From: Lentibacillus sp. Marseille-P4043
Lineage (GTDB): Bacteria > Bacillota > Bacilli > Bacillales > Amphibacillaceae
Direction: 5' to 3'
DNA length: 64,000 bases
NCBI RefSeq assembly: GCF_900258515.1
Contig: NZ_LT984884.1
Span: 2,205,353-2,269,352 of the forward strand
Positions 41,960 to 50,961 of this stretch are shown piece after piece. The translations under genes and the position numbers were made by a program. The notes below the pieces were generated by a model, which was not told where the DNA came from, did no database searches, and was given only the letters and a program-made list of their open reading frames with translations. Position 1 is the stretch's first letter; every line of letters starts with the position of its first letter.

Positions 41960-41985
41960 CATGAAATATGTCAGCCTTGTTTTTA
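41955..41985 (+). terminator. Terminator of the murJ-rsuA unit
   Basis: GCTGACAT (41955-41962) pairs with ATGTCAGC (41968-41975), then CTTGTTTTT. Confidence 0.88.
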
Positions 41986-41992
41986 ATCATTC

Positions 41993-42211
41993 TTAGGATA
42001 TTTTTACTTTTTTATTTGTTATTTTCCATCTGCCGCGTGTTGGGCTGTTAACGAGACCATTGTAAACTAATACGTGTAAGTCTCGTTGAATGGTGCGATC
42101 TGTCGTTCCAAATTCATCGGCTAATTCAGTTGTAGTTACCGTTCCATTCTCTCTAATGTAAAGGTAGACAGCTTTTACTCTGGTTAGCATTCGAGATGTT
42201 GGTTGATTCAA
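41993..42211 (-). CDS. ytzE: DeoR-type small helix-turn-helix protein YtzE
   Basis: A 72-residue DNA-binding protein made only of the DeoR HTH domain (TVTTTELADEFGTTDRTIQ, then RDLHVLVYNGLV). There is no effector domain, as in B. subtilis YtzE. Start is TTG 42211, with AAGGAG 7 bp upstream; an upstream frame extension lacks a site. Target unknown. It lies tail-to-tail with the pseudouridine synthase gene. Confidence 0.88.
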   Translation of the reverse strand: MNQPTSRMLTRVKAVYLYIRENGTVTTTELADEFGTTDRTIQRDLHVLVYNGLVNSPTRGRWKITNKKVKIS

Positions 42212-42381
42212 AAAACCACTCCTTAATGTAATCATTAAACCTGTGGTGCAAAGTGAATCTCTGACGTTACTATTAGTTTACACCTATTTTCAACAGATCG
42301 AAAGGGGAAATATTCAACAAAATGTGAATAAACCATACATATTCTTATTATTTAGTACGATTAAAAAAGTAGGAGAGATTC

Positions 42382-42975
42382 ATGATGACAACTACATCAC
42401 ATTATTTCATTGGGATACCAATCACTTCACAGTTAGAAAATACATTTTCCAGTTGGCAACAAGATCTTAGGTCCCAGCTGCCATACAAACAGTGGCCAAA
42501 TAAACATGATTTGCACATTACGTTAACATTTTTAGGTTCAGTGGAGAGAGTTACGATTCAATCGATACAAAAAGCGCTACGAAATATTGAAAGTCTTCCA
42601 CAATTTGTACTTGAAGTCGGTGATATAGGTACATTTGGCAATCCAAAAGGACCACGTATCCTTTGGGCAGGCGTGAGGAAGAATAAATCGTTAACCTTGT
42701 TGCATGAAAAAGTTGAATCATCCATGGAGGAGTTCGGATTTAAACCTGAACAACGTGCTTACCGTCCACATATAACACTTGCTAAGAAATGGAATGGTCC
42801 GCTTGATGAACAGAAAATAATAGAGCTGAAGGATCGCTTTAAAAGAGAAAATTATTTGTTAACGGTTAAAGAGGTTGCACTATATCAAATTTACCCTAAA
42901 CAAGATCCGAAATATAAAATTGTTACCAGATATAATTTAAGAGGTGAAAACAATGGCACAACTGATCAAGTTTGA
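42382..42975 (+). CDS. thpR: RNA 2',3'-cyclic phosphodiesterase (ThpR/LigT-like, YtlP)
   Basis: A 197-residue 2H phosphoesterase. Two HxT motifs: HITLT (45-49) and HITLA (130-134), the paired catalytic histidines. It starts HYFIGIPITSQLE. Cleaves 2',3'-cyclic phosphate RNA ends in related proteins; the true substrate here is not known. ATG 42382 follows AGGAGAGATTC. It overlaps ytlQ by 23 bp, so the two are coupled, as ytlP-ytlQ in B. subtilis. Confidence 0.93.
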   Translation: MMTTTSHYFIGIPITSQLENTFSSWQQDLRSQLPYKQWPNKHDLHITLTFLGSVERVTIQSIQKALRNIESLPQFVLEVGDIGTFGNPKGPRILWAGVRKNKSLTLLHEKVESSMEEFGFKPEQRAYRPHITLAKKWNGPLDEQKIIELKDRFKRENYLLTVKEVALYQIYPKQDPKYKIVTRYNLRGENNGTTDQV

Positions 42976-43885
42976 AGATTATGTTTCCCGATACGGTTGG
43001 AACGTGTTCCGCTATCCAAGCCAATATATTCGATTGAAACAGGAGAATTGGAATAAGCTGAACGGTTTGTGGAATGAACAAAATGAACAATACGAGACAC
43101 TTGATGAAGATAGGCAGGATATCAATTCGACCAATCATACCTCTACTTTTTCAAAATGGAAGGCGTTTTTTAAGCGGGGGGTTGTTGAGGAAGAACCTGT
43201 ACAGGAAGAGGTTTTGCCAAAAACGAAGCATGAGTTAAAACAGTACTTTTTGGATAAACTGTACCCAATTCAATTAAAATGGGCATCTTCAACTGTGACG
43301 GAACTATCGTTTATGGCAAAAGCTTATTATTATGATGCGACACTAAAGTATTTTTTGCAACGTTTTCCCGATACGTATTTGTTAATGTATTATCCAACTT
43401 TTAGGCTAAAAAATGCCCCAATTGATGGAGAAGTCATTTTTATTAGTCCAATAGGGATAGAGATCATCTATTTATTAGAAGAAACAAAAGCAGACTTAAT
43501 AATGGCGACTGACGAAAGGACATGGATTGCGGAGATGAACCATGTGCAATCGAAAATTTTAAGTCCGATACTTGCTTTAAAGCGCACGGAACAAATTATA
43601 AAAAGTATTTTGAGTAAATATGATATTCAATTTCCAGTAAAAAAGGTAGTTCTGTCCCGCACAAATCATATTATCGGGGAATCTGAATCGTACCATACGA
43701 ATATAATTGGTAAGCAAGGGTATGAGAAATGGTTTGAGGAAAAAAGAAAGCTGAAATCGCCATTAAAAAGCCGCCAATTAAAAGCTGCAGATGCCTTGCT
43801 AAAGCATTGCCAGACCACATCAGTAAAACGCCCGGAATGGGAAGAGGAAACTACCACGACGTTTTCTATGGATGATGAGCGATAG
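42953..43885 (+). CDS. ytlQ: YtlQ-like conserved protein (possible nuclease-related domain)
   Basis: A 310-residue protein of unknown function that follows thpR as in B. subtilis ytlQ. The start is ATG 42953 with AGAGGTG 6 bp upstream, inside the thpR end. The first 100 residues are acidic and charged; a core from about 125 on has the hydrophobic strands YLLMYYPTFRL and GEVIFISPIGIEIIYLLE and the later KVVLSRTNHIIG. This strand pattern is reminiscent of NERD-type nuclease-like folds but no complete catalytic set is evident. Cytoplasmic. Confidence 0.78.
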   Translation: MAQLIKFEDYVSRYGWNVFRYPSQYIRLKQENWNKLNGLWNEQNEQYETLDEDRQDINSTNHTSTFSKWKAFFKRGVVEEEPVQEEVLPKTKHELKQYFLDKLYPIQLKWASSTVTELSFMAKAYYYDATLKYFLQRFPDTYLLMYYPTFRLKNAPIDGEVIFISPIGIEIIYLLEETKADLIMATDERTWIAEMNHVQSKILSPILALKRTEQIIKSILSKYDIQFPVKKVVLSRTNHIIGESESYHTNIIGKQGYEKWFEEKRKLKSPLKSRQLKAADALLKHCQTTSVKRPEWEEETTTTFSMDDER

Positions 43886-44037
43886 TATATGTACAAATTT
43901 ATCATAATTGAACTGATAAACAGCGTTTTTTAAAAATGTTTATCGTTAATCTGCTAACATTGTTGTATTTTTATTAAGATCGTTATAAAATAAGTAATTG
44001 GACTATAAAAAGAAACTAGAGATTTGAGGAATGAACG

Positions 44038-44853
44038 GTGAATTGGCTAAACCACGCATTAGGTAAGGAATGGAATATTGCACCAGCAGGCGGATTGACA
44101 GGCGATGCTTATATTGCTGAAAATCAGAATAGACGACTTTTCCTTAAACGAAATTCATCACCGTTTTTGGCGGTACTATCAGCTGAAGGTATCGTCCCCA
44201 AATTGATTTGGACGAAACGGATGGAAAATGGGGACGTTATTACTGCGCAAGAATGGATTGAAGGAAGAGAGCTAAAGCCAGAAGAAATGCAACATCCACG
44301 TGTGGCTGAACTTTTACATAAAATTCACCACTCATCTGAATTACTTCATATGCTTATGCGTTTAGGGAAAAGACCGATAACACCCGATGAAAATTTTAAA
44401 AACCTTAAAAGACAAATACATGCAAACAACCTCGTGCAAAAATTTGCCGAGGTTCAGGATGCTTTAAACTACTTGGAGCAGTTATTACCTGTTACAAGAG
44501 AACAGAAACAAGTTGTATGCCATTGCGACTTGAACCATAATAATTTGTTGTTAACTAAAGATGGACAACTTTATCTAATTGATTGGGATAATGCCATGAT
44601 AGCTGATCCAGTTATGGACTTTGGGGTGTTGCTAAAATGGTATATCCCAATGGAGGACTGGAATAGCTGGCTAAAACAATATGGCGTCGTACATGATAAG
44701 AAGCTAATTGAACGCATGTATTGGTATTTACTAGCTGATTCACTAAGTTATTTGCTGTGGCATAATGAACGAAACGAAAGTGAAAAAGTTCAAGAACGTC
44801 TACGTGATTTACGTGACCTAAATACACATGTATATGAAGCTATTCTAAACTAG
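44038..44853 (+). CDS. ytmP: Aminoglycoside/choline-kinase-like phosphotransferase YtmP
   Basis: A 271-residue protein of the APH/choline kinase superfamily. Brenner motif HCDLNHNN (162-169, catalytic Asp164), and metal-binding IDWDNA (181-186, Asp182). N-lobe ATP site is short. Substrate unknown; family members phosphorylate small alcohols such as choline or antibiotics. GTG 44038 has GAGGAATGAACG before it. In Bacillus it sits beside ytzH and trmB, as here. Its 3' end overlaps the ytzH gene by 14 bp. Confidence 0.87.
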   Translation: MNWLNHALGKEWNIAPAGGLTGDAYIAENQNRRLFLKRNSSPFLAVLSAEGIVPKLIWTKRMENGDVITAQEWIEGRELKPEEMQHPRVAELLHKIHHSSELLHMLMRLGKRPITPDENFKNLKRQIHANNLVQKFAEVQDALNYLEQLLPVTREQKQVVCHCDLNHNNLLLTKDGQLYLIDWDNAMIADPVMDFGVLLKWYIPMEDWNSWLKQYGVVHDKKLIERMYWYLLADSLSYLLWHNERNESEKVQERLRDLRDLNTHVYEAILN

Positions 44854-45127
44854 TGTTTGTTATCGCACTCATCCAATTTTCGATATTGTTTTTATTTGCC
44901 GTTATATGTTCAGGTGAGTTTTGGGCTATTTCACCTTGCCGGCCATAATTATAAATTTCAGGTAGTAATTGAAGAAGCTGATCATCGGTAATACTATTTT
45001 TTGCCATCATTGCTTGAACCAATCGTTTTATTTGCTGGTATTCCGATACTTCACCACTGCAGTCTTCCGTGTGTTCACCTAATATATCGTGCAAAAGCGT
45101 TAATTGATCATGAACGGTTAACGTCAT
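44840..45127 (-). CDS. ytzH: YtzH-like protein
   Basis: A 95-residue helical protein of the YtzH family, unknown function. Starts MTLTVHDQLTLLHDILGEHTEDCSG; no membrane segment. It ends within the ytmP 3' end, on the opposite strand. ATG 45127 is preceded by GAGGTGATTAATA. Position between ytmP and trmB is conserved in Bacillus. Confidence 0.87.
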   Translation of the reverse strand: MTLTVHDQLTLLHDILGEHTEDCSGEVSEYQQIKRLVQAMMAKNSITDDQLLQLLPEIYNYGRQGEIAQNSPEHITANKNNIENWMSAITNTSLE

Positions 45128-45219
45128 TATTAATCACCTCATATCTGATAGTGTTGGCATCTTTGTAAAATTCATGATAAAAAATAATTGGTGATTTCTA
45201 GAAAAGAGAGGTATGAAAT

Positions 45220-45861
45220 ATGCGTCAACGTCATAAACCATGGGCTGATGACTTTTTAGCAAAAAATAACCAGCTAGTGAAAGCAAACCCAATGAACCAT
45301 AAAGCTAACTGGCAGGCTGTCTTCGGTAATGAAAACCCGATTCATTTAGAAATTGGTACTGGTAAAGGCCGGTTTTTAGTTGGGATGGCAGAACAATATC
45401 CAGATGTGAATTTTATTGGCATCGAGCTCAGCAAAAGTGTTATTGTCACAGCAGCACAAAAAATTATTGATTCCGAGTTAGACAACATTTTGTTAGTAAA
45501 TATGGATGCGGACAAACTGTGCGACGTTTTTGCCGGGGATGAGGTTAGTACGATTTATTTGAACTTTTCTGATCCATGGCCCAAAAATAGACATGAAAAA
45601 AGGCGATTAAGTTTTCATACGTTTTTAGAAAAGTATCGCACTATATTGAATTCAACTGGGGAAGTTGTTTTGAAAACAGATAATCGAGGCCTGTTTGAAT
45701 ATTCATTAGTCAGTTTTTCGGCATTTGGTATGAAACTTGAAGATGTTAGTTTAGACTTGCATCAACTCCAGGATCCGACCAATGTCATGACCGAATATGA
45801 ACAGAAGTTTTCCGAAAAGGGACATGTGATTTATCGCTGTCGTGCCAGTTTTATAGGATAA
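45220..45861 (+). CDS. trmB: tRNA (guanine-N7-)-methyltransferase
   Basis: A 213-residue class-I SAM methyltransferase making m7G46 in tRNA. Motif I EIGTGKG (44-50), ELSKS, and the NFSDPWPKNRHEKRR hallmark (about 117-131). It begins with MRQRHKPWADDF, matching B. subtilis TrmB (213 aa). ATG 45220 follows AAGAGAGGTATGAAAT. Ended by a terminator. Confidence 0.97.
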   Translation: MRQRHKPWADDFLAKNNQLVKANPMNHKANWQAVFGNENPIHLEIGTGKGRFLVGMAEQYPDVNFIGIELSKSVIVTAAQKIIDSELDNILLVNMDADKLCDVFAGDEVSTIYLNFSDPWPKNRHEKRRLSFHTFLEKYRTILNSTGEVVLKTDNRGLFEYSLVSFSAFGMKLEDVSLDLHQLQDPTNVMTEYEQKFSEKGHVIYRCRASFIG

Positions 45862-45879
45862 TTATATTTTTATTTATTA

Positions 45880-45906
45880 GGAACTCGTTGATCGGGTTCT
45901 TTTTTA
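45880..45906 (+). terminator. Terminator of trmB
   Basis: GGAACTCG (45880-45887) pairs with TCGGGTTC (45892-45899, one G-U), then TTTTTT. Confidence 0.85.
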
Positions 45907-45980
45907 TGTTATAAATGGCAGCGTTTGCGCGATTTATATACTTTAGCTAAACTAGGAGTAGGGAAAAGGAGGAAGGAACA

Positions 45981-46835
45981 ATGGAGACATTACAGATTGG
46001 TCGAGCAAAATTAACATGGTTGAATGGTGGCGTTAACTTTTTAGATGGGGGAGCCATGTTTGGAGTTGTCCCGAAAGCTTTATGGGGAAAGAAGTATCCA
46101 CACAATGAGAAAAACCAAATTGAATTACGAACAGACCCAATTTTACTTCAAATCGATGGGAAAAATTTCATCGTCGATTCTGGGATGGGACATGGTAAAT
46201 TAACGGACAAGCAGTTACGAAATTTTGGCGTGCTTGAAGAATCATCAATTGAAAAATCATTGTCACAATTGGGGTTAACAACTGGAGATATAGATGCAAT
46301 GTTAATGACTCACTTGCATTTTGATCATGCATGCGGGCTGACAAAAATAGCCGGTGAATCATTTGTTCCGGTGTTTGAGAATGCTACGATATACGTTTCC
46401 TCTGTTGAATGGAATGAAATGCGTAATCCGAATATTCGATCGGTGAATACTTATTGGGAAATGAATTGGAAACCGATACAGCAGCAAGTCGAGCCGTTTG
46501 AAAATGAAATCACGATTGTTGAAGGACTCAAAATGATTCACACTGGGGGCCATAGTGATGGTCACAGTATTCTTGTTTTTGATGACGGTGAGGAAAACTT
46601 TATTCATATGGCTGATATTATGCCAACACATGCCCATCAAAACAAATTGTGGGCCTTAGCATATGATGATTATCCTGTAACATCCGTTCATCAAAAAGAA
46701 AAGTGGATGAATATCGGGTATCAGAAGCATGCTTGGTATACGTTTTATCATGATGCATATTACCGTGCGATTAAGTTTAATGATGTCGGTGAAAAAGTAG
46801 ACGAGGTTAAACGAGAGCGTTACGAGTACAAATAA
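45981..46835 (+). CDS. ytnP: Metallo-beta-lactamase-fold hydrolase YtnP
   Basis: A 284-residue MBL hydrolase. Metal motif HLHFDH (111-116) in [11 protein letters not shown], then HSDGHS and [10 protein letters not shown] with further ligands. B. subtilis YtnP is a lactonase that degrades quorum-sensing signals and disturbs Streptomyces antibiotic production. The family substrates vary (AHL or gamma-butyrolactones), so quorum quenching is inference. ATG 45981 follows AAAGGAGGAAGGAACA. A strong terminator and the repeat element C follow. Confidence 0.9.
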   Translation: METLQIGRAKLTWLNGGVNFLDGGAMFGVVPKALWGKKYPHNEKNQIELRTDPILLQIDGKNFIVDSGMGHGKLTDKQLRNFGVLEESSIEKSLSQLGLTTGDIDAMLMTHLHFDHACGLTKIAGESFVPVFENATIYVSSVEWNEMRNPNIRSVNTYWEMNWKPIQQQVEPFENEITIVEGLKMIHTGGHSDGHSILVFDDGEENFIHMADIMPTHAHQNKLWALAYDDYPVTSVHQKEKWMNIGYQKHAWYTFYHDAYYRAIKFNDVGEKVDEVKRERYEYK

Positions 46836-46838
46836 AAT

Positions 46839-46870
46839 AAAGGAGCTATCCCATGTGGATAGCTCCTTTT
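46839..46870 (+). terminator. Terminator of ytnP
   Basis: AAAGGAGCTATCC pairs with GGATAGCTCCTTT around a CATGT loop, then T. Confidence 0.9.
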
Positions 46871-46894
46871 ATGGATTTTGGTACATTGTTCAAC

Positions 46895-47085
46895 AAGGCT
46901 CTTTTCGTAATGTTTGGTGCTTTTTAATTTCGTGGTTGATATAACATCGACCCGAGAACGAGAACATCGACCCGAGAGCGGAAACATCAACCGGAGAGCG
47001 AGAACATCAACCCGAGCCAACGTATCAAAGCAAAGTCCAATATCCATTTCGATCAAAGAACAATAATCTCTTAGAAAACAGCCTT
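46895..47085. repeat. Dispersed element copy C, short, with AAGGCT/AGCCTT ends
   Basis: Exact 6-bp inverted ends AAGGCT (46895-46900) and AGCCTT (47080-47085). Left end module: TAATGTTTGGTGCTTTTTAATT then CGTGGTTGATATAA. Right end: AATCTCTTAGAAAACAGCC. The interior holds four tandem 20-bp units. Lies between two convergent genes. Confidence 0.8.
46944..47023. repeat. Tandem 20-bp repeat, four units, inside element C
   Basis: Units start at 46944, 46964, 46984 and 47004. Consensus ACATCRACCCGAGAGCGAGA; units differ by one to four bases. GC-rich against AT-rich flanks; in place of the CGCTTTCCGCGGGC core of other copies. Confidence 0.85.
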
Positions 47086-47093
47086 CAATAAAA

Positions 47094-47123
47094 AAAGCTA
47101 CTCCTATATTAAGAGCAGCTCCA
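47094..47123 (-). terminator. Terminator of ytzB
   Basis: Minus-strand AGCTGCTCTTA pairs with TAGGAGTAGCT (mismatch inside), then TTTTTTATT. Confidence 0.7.
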
Positions 47124-47127
47124 ACAT

Positions 47128-47442
47128 TTATGTTGTTTGAATAGAATCAATTATGGCGCCTGTTTCAACATCAACATGAAATTCAAATTGTTTGTTTTCA
47201 CCATCGATGTTACGTGTTACGCCTCCGCGATATGCATTGTATGATAGACCATTTTTTTCAACCTCTTCAGGTTTCATGTAAATCCATGAGCCACTTATTG
47301 GTCCTTGTCTCTTAAATGTTTCTTTAGCTTGTTTTAAAGCTTTTTCTGGTGTTAATTTTTGTAATTGATCAACTTGATATTTGGCAAGATAACCGACGAC
47401 AACACCTAATCCTGCTGCTAATGCTGCTTTTTTCATTCCCAT
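47128..47442 (-). CDS. ytzB: PepSY-type small membrane-anchored protein YtzB
   Basis: A 104-residue protein with one N-terminal hydrophobic segment (about 4-20, KKAALAAGLGVVVGYLA) and an extracytoplasmic PepSY-like domain to the end (FHVDVETGAIIDSI). Same size as B. subtilis YtzB. ATG 47442 is preceded by GAGGTGATAAAA. PepSY proteins often inhibit proteases or act in cell-surface regulation, not shown here. It is divergent from ytoP. Confidence 0.88.
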   Translation of the reverse strand: MGMKKAALAAGLGVVVGYLAKYQVDQLQKLTPEKALKQAKETFKRQGPISGSWIYMKPEEVEKNGLSYNAYRGGVTRNIDGENKQFEFHVDVETGAIIDSIQTT

Positions 47443-47631
47443 TTTATCACCTCAAGCTATGAATTTAGAGCCGAAGAAATAGCACTTCATTGGTTAGTAT
47501 ACCGCAAATGATAAAAAATAGAAAATAAAAACCAGTGTATAGTGATAAGTGGAAACGGCATGGGTGTTTCCGTTATAATGTAGCTAGTACATAAAAGAGT
47601 TACCAAAAAACAAGTAATGGGGGAGAATAAT

Positions 47632-48696
47632 TTGAAACAAGATACATTGGATCTTTTCAAAACATTAACCGAATTACAAGGGGCACCTGGAAATGAACAT
47701 CTCGTCCGAAAGTTCATGAAAGGGGAATTGGAAAAATACGCAGATGAAATCATTCAGGATAATTTGGGTGGCGTTTTTGGCGTCAAAAACGGTAAAGGTC
47801 CCAAAGTTATGGTAGCGGGTCATATGGACGAAGTCGGCTTTATGGTTACCCAAATTACCGAAAATGGTATGCTTCGGTTTCAGACGTTAGGTGGCTGGTG
47901 GAATCAAGTCATGTTGGCACAACGTGTACAAGTCATGACGGAAACAGGACCGGTTATCGGCGTTATCGGATCAATTCCACCGCATAATTTGACACCAGAA
48001 CAACGAAAAAAACCAATGGAAATGAAAAATATGTTGATTGATATTGGTGCTGATGATAAAGATGATGCATTAAAAATTGGTGTTAAACCAGGACAGCCGA
48101 TCGTGCCAATTTGTCCGTTTACACCAATGGCTAATCCAAAAAAAATCTTAGCTAAAGCATGGGACAATCGCTATGGTTGTGGACTTTCAATTGAACTTTT
48201 AAAAGAGTTGCAAAATGAAACCGTACCAAATCAATTGGTTTCTGGTGCAACAGTTCAAGAAGAAGTAGGTTTACGTGGTGCACAAGTTGCCGCAAACATG
48301 ATCAAGCCTGATATCTTTTATGCACTTGATGCCTCCCCTGCAAATGATATGTCAGGTGAGAAAAAAGAGTTTGGCCAATTGGGGAAAGGTGCTTTACTAA
48401 GAATATTTGATCGTTCGATGATCACCCATACAGGAATGCGGGAATTTATTTTAGATACAGCCGAGTCCAACAATATTCCGTATCAGTATTTTGTATCTCA
48501 GGGCGGTACGGATGCAGGTCGTGTTCATCTTGCTAATGATGGTGTTCCATCAGCGGTTGTTGGTATTTGTTCACGTTATATCCATACATCGGCATCGATT
48601 GTTCATGTAGATGATTATCAAGCAGCTAAAGAGCTTTTAGTTAAACTTGTTAAAACAACAGATCAAAATACTGTCGAACAAATTCGCAGTAAATAA
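47632..48696 (+). CDS. ytoP: M42-family aminopeptidase YtoP
   Basis: A 354-residue glutamyl/leucyl aminopeptidase-like M42 metallopeptidase. Metal ligands: [10 protein letters not shown] (about 62-71), [21 protein letters not shown] and ALDASPAND, then the closing RYIHTSAS. Likely a tetrahedral oligomeric cytosolic enzyme. Start TTG 47632 is favoured: GGGGGAG ends 6 bp before it and would be inside the gene if ATG 47617 were used. Matches B. subtilis YtoP (357 aa). Peptide specificity unknown. Confidence 0.9.
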   Translation: MKQDTLDLFKTLTELQGAPGNEHLVRKFMKGELEKYADEIIQDNLGGVFGVKNGKGPKVMVAGHMDEVGFMVTQITENGMLRFQTLGGWWNQVMLAQRVQVMTETGPVIGVIGSIPPHNLTPEQRKKPMEMKNMLIDIGADDKDDALKIGVKPGQPIVPICPFTPMANPKKILAKAWDNRYGCGLSIELLKELQNETVPNQLVSGATVQEEVGLRGAQVAANMIKPDIFYALDASPANDMSGEKKEFGQLGKGALLRIFDRSMITHTGMREFILDTAESNNIPYQYFVSQGGTDAGRVHLANDGVPSAVVGICSRYIHTSASIVHVDDYQAAKELLVKLVKTTDQNTVEQIRSK

Positions 48697-48756
48697 CATA
48701 GAATTATGCTGCTGCCTTTTGAAGGGTGGCAGCATTCTTGAATGTGAGGAACGAAT

Positions 48757-49263
48757 ATGAAAATTTCAGTAGGCTCTAAAAATCCTACCAAAATGAATGC
48801 AGTTGAAGAGGTATTCCCAACCGATTCTATTGTTACGATTAGCGCATCTTCAAGTGTTTCCGCTCAACCATTTTCTGATGAGGAGACAAAAGAAGGAGCG
48901 ATTAATCGGGCGATGGAATGCGTTAAAAAGAATCCGGATGCAATAGGAATTGGCCTTGAAGGTGGCGTCATGTACGTTGATGATCAACTATACTTGTGTA
49001 ATTGGGGTGCACTTGTTGATCAGGAAAAAAACATTTATACTGCGAGTGGCGCGAGAATTCCGTTACCTGAAGAAATTAATGCGCAATTAACAAAAGGTCA
49101 TGAACTGGGCGATGTAATGGATGGATTTGCGATGAAACAAGAAGTTAGGAAAAATGAAGGTGCAATCGGGATTTTTACCAATGAATTGATTACGAGAAAA
49201 GAAATGTTTACACATGTAGTTAAGCTTCTACGTGGTCAATGGGAGTTTAACAACCGATTTTAA
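48757..49263 (+). CDS. DUF84-family inosine/xanthosine triphosphatase
   Basis: A 168-residue NTPase of the YjjX/DUF84 family that hydrolyses ITP or XTP to the monophosphate, cleaning non-canonical purine nucleotides. Seen: GSKNPTKMNAV (6-16) at the N-terminus, GIGLEGGV in the middle and the acidic DVMDGFA segment. ATG 48757 follows GTGAGGAACGAAT. Lies 61 bp after ytoP and is followed by a shared hairpin with ytoQ. Confidence 0.87.
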   Translation: MKISVGSKNPTKMNAVEEVFPTDSIVTISASSSVSAQPFSDEETKEGAINRAMECVKKNPDAIGIGLEGGVMYVDDQLYLCNWGALVDQEKNIYTASGARIPLPEEINAQLTKGHELGDVMDGFAMKQEVRKNEGAIGIFTNELITRKEMFTHVVKLLRGQWEFNNRF

Positions 49264-49267
49264 ATAA

Positions 49268-49289
49268 GCAGCGGAACAGATTCCGCTGC
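49268..49289. terminator. Bidirectional terminator between DUF84 gene and ytoQ
   Basis: GCAGCGGAA pairs with TTCCGCTGC around CAGA. T-run is better on the minus strand (TTATTTA). Confidence 0.8.
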
Positions 49290-49298
49290 TACAACAAA

Positions 49299-49739
49299 TT
49301 ATTCGTAAATATAGTTTAGTAAATCAAGAGCCTGGTCAACTGTTTCAACCGTTACGTTTGCCTTGTTTGTTAGTTCTTTTAATGGATGAATTAGTGATGC
49401 TGGTCGCACAATAATTGTTGGCTTATTCATTGTTATCGCGGCACTTGCATCCATTGCAGTATTCCATTGTTTATATTTTTCCCCGAAAAGCGCAATTACA
49501 ACATCTGATTTTTGTATTAACACCTGTGTTCTTAAATTATTAATACTTGAAGCTGCGTCATCTTTGTAAACATTGCCTGGCTGCACGCCCAACACATCTT
49601 CACCGATATTATCTGAACGATCATGATTTGTTTGTGGAGCCACAAATGTTAACGGCAGCTTTTTTGCTTCAGCTTTTTTCTTGAGATCCTCGCGCCAGTC
49701 ATCGTGAATTTGTCCAGCTAAATATACGGTTAATTCCAT
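49299..49739 (-). CDS. ytoQ: YtoQ-family protein
   Basis: A 146-residue protein of the YtoQ family, related to nucleoside 2-deoxyribosyltransferase folds. Seen: VYLAGQIHDDWRED (4-17) and a core with DVVIALFGEKYKQWNTAMDAS near 85-105, similar to the ligand-binding loops of that fold. Function not known. ATG 49739 follows GGAGGGGATTTATA. Present at the same place in B. subtilis. Confidence 0.9.
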   Translation of the reverse strand: MELTVYLAGQIHDDWREDLKKKAEAKKLPLTFVAPQTNHDRSDNIGEDVLGVQPGNVYKDDAASSINNLRTQVLIQKSDVVIALFGEKYKQWNTAMDASAAITMNKPTIIVRPASLIHPLKELTNKANVTVETVDQALDLLNYIYE

Positions 49740-49988
49740 TATAAATCCCCTCCCAAAACTAAATACTGATTACACTTCTATTTTAAAGACTTTTTTGAAC
49801 AATGCAATCTTTCTGCGGTAGGATTGAAAAATCAAGCCTTGTCAAATTAGGTAATCATAGTATGATAGTAGGGGTATAAAGAACTAAAAACTTGTCCGGC
49901 CAAACAAGTAGGACATTACGTTTATAATTGATCGATACGGATTAGTTGCTTGTTGTCAGAACTAGTGAAATTTGGGGGAAATAGAACA

Positions 49989-50522
49989 GTGAGAAAAATA
50001 AAACAACCAATACCAATCGTTTTTTTGCTCGTTATTATAATCATAAGCGGTTGTAGTACAAAATCAGAAGAGGATGCGATAAACGATGCAAAGGAAGCGG
50101 CCCAACAAGCATTTAGGGCGGAAGAAATTGAAATAATACCAAATCAGCAATTAAATAATTTTTCCCTCTATGTGCCTGATCATTTAGTAATAGATGAGGA
50201 ATCCAAAAGTAATGTGATTTTAAAAGACGGTGATCAAACATACATCGTTTTCTACAACGATTTAGAAACTCTAAAAAGCCAATTAAACTTTCAATCAGTT
50301 CAACGTGATGATGCATTATTAAATGAATCATTTGAAGACGACGACAAATTCGGCTATATTCACGTTTTGCCTGATGAGGGGGATGGTTATGAAATGCAAG
50401 TTGGTATTGGAGGCGTTAAAATAACAACCTACACTTCAAAAGATAAAATGGATAGCGACGCCTTGGAATTAATGAAAATGGCACGGTCTATCGGTATACC
50501 AGCTGATCCAGAAGAAAAATAA
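49989..50522 (+). CDS. Lipoprotein of unknown function
   Basis: A 177-residue lipoprotein: GTG start at 49989 with GGGGGAA upstream, a lysine start (MRKIKQP), hydrophobic core, lipobox IISGC with Cys22. The mature part is acidic, starts with a helix (EEDAINDAKEAAQQAF), then a beta-rich domain ending KTITYTSKDKMDSDALELMKMARS-like. I do not recognise the family. It lies in the ytoQ-ytpP interval, where B. subtilis has other genes, and 92 bp before ytpP. Confidence 0.8.
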   Translation: MRKIKQPIPIVFLLVIIIISGCSTKSEEDAINDAKEAAQQAFRAEEIEIIPNQQLNNFSLYVPDHLVIDEESKSNVILKDGDQTYIVFYNDLETLKSQLNFQSVQRDDALLNESFEDDDKFGYIHVLPDEGDGYEMQVGIGGVKITTYTSKDKMDSDALELMKMARSIGIPADPEEK

Positions 50523-50614
50523 ATAGATGAAAATTCGACCTGTGATAAAACAAGACAGCTATTGTTTGAACTGCGAGGAAAACAAAGATACTATTACATT
50601 GGAGGATGATGAGA

Positions 50615-50932
50615 ATGAAAACATTAGAATCGATAGAACAATTGAACGCGTTTTTGCAAGAGGGCCCAGTTATTACTCTTTTTAGTGCGGATTGGTGTCC
50701 TGATTGCCGTGTAATAGAACCGATTTTACCAGAGATTGAAAATGCCTATCCGGACTTTACTTTTGTTATGATAGATCGTGATCAGTTTATTGAATTATGC
50801 CAAGAGTATGATGTCTTTGGTATTCCAAGCTTTATTGCATTTAAGAACGGGAAAGAAATTGGTCGTTTTGTAAGTAAAGATCGGAAAACAAAGGAAGAAA
50901 TCATGACATTTATTAGCGATTTACCAAACTAG
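50615..50932 (+). CDS. ytpP: Thioredoxin-like protein YtpP
   Basis: A 105-residue thioredoxin-fold protein. Redox motif WCPDC (27-31, Cys28 and Cys31) and cis-Pro turn in FGIPSFIAFKNG. Start is ATG 50615: GGAGG lies 10 bp upstream, whereas the two earlier in-frame ATGs are too close. B. subtilis YtpP is similar; it may reduce bacillithiol-type or protein disulfides. Start of a rightward unit with ytpQ and ytpR. Confidence 0.9.
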   Translation: MKTLESIEQLNAFLQEGPVITLFSADWCPDCRVIEPILPEIENAYPDFTFVMIDRDQFIELCQEYDVFGIPSFIAFKNGKEIGRFVSKDRKTKEEIMTFISDLPN

Positions 50933-50961
50933 TACAATGCTTCCAAGTAGGAGGAATATCG

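Noticed and set aside
46944..47023. Possible CRISPR array
   Set aside because: The 20-bp units are directly adjacent with no spacers, only four copies, and no cas genes are near.
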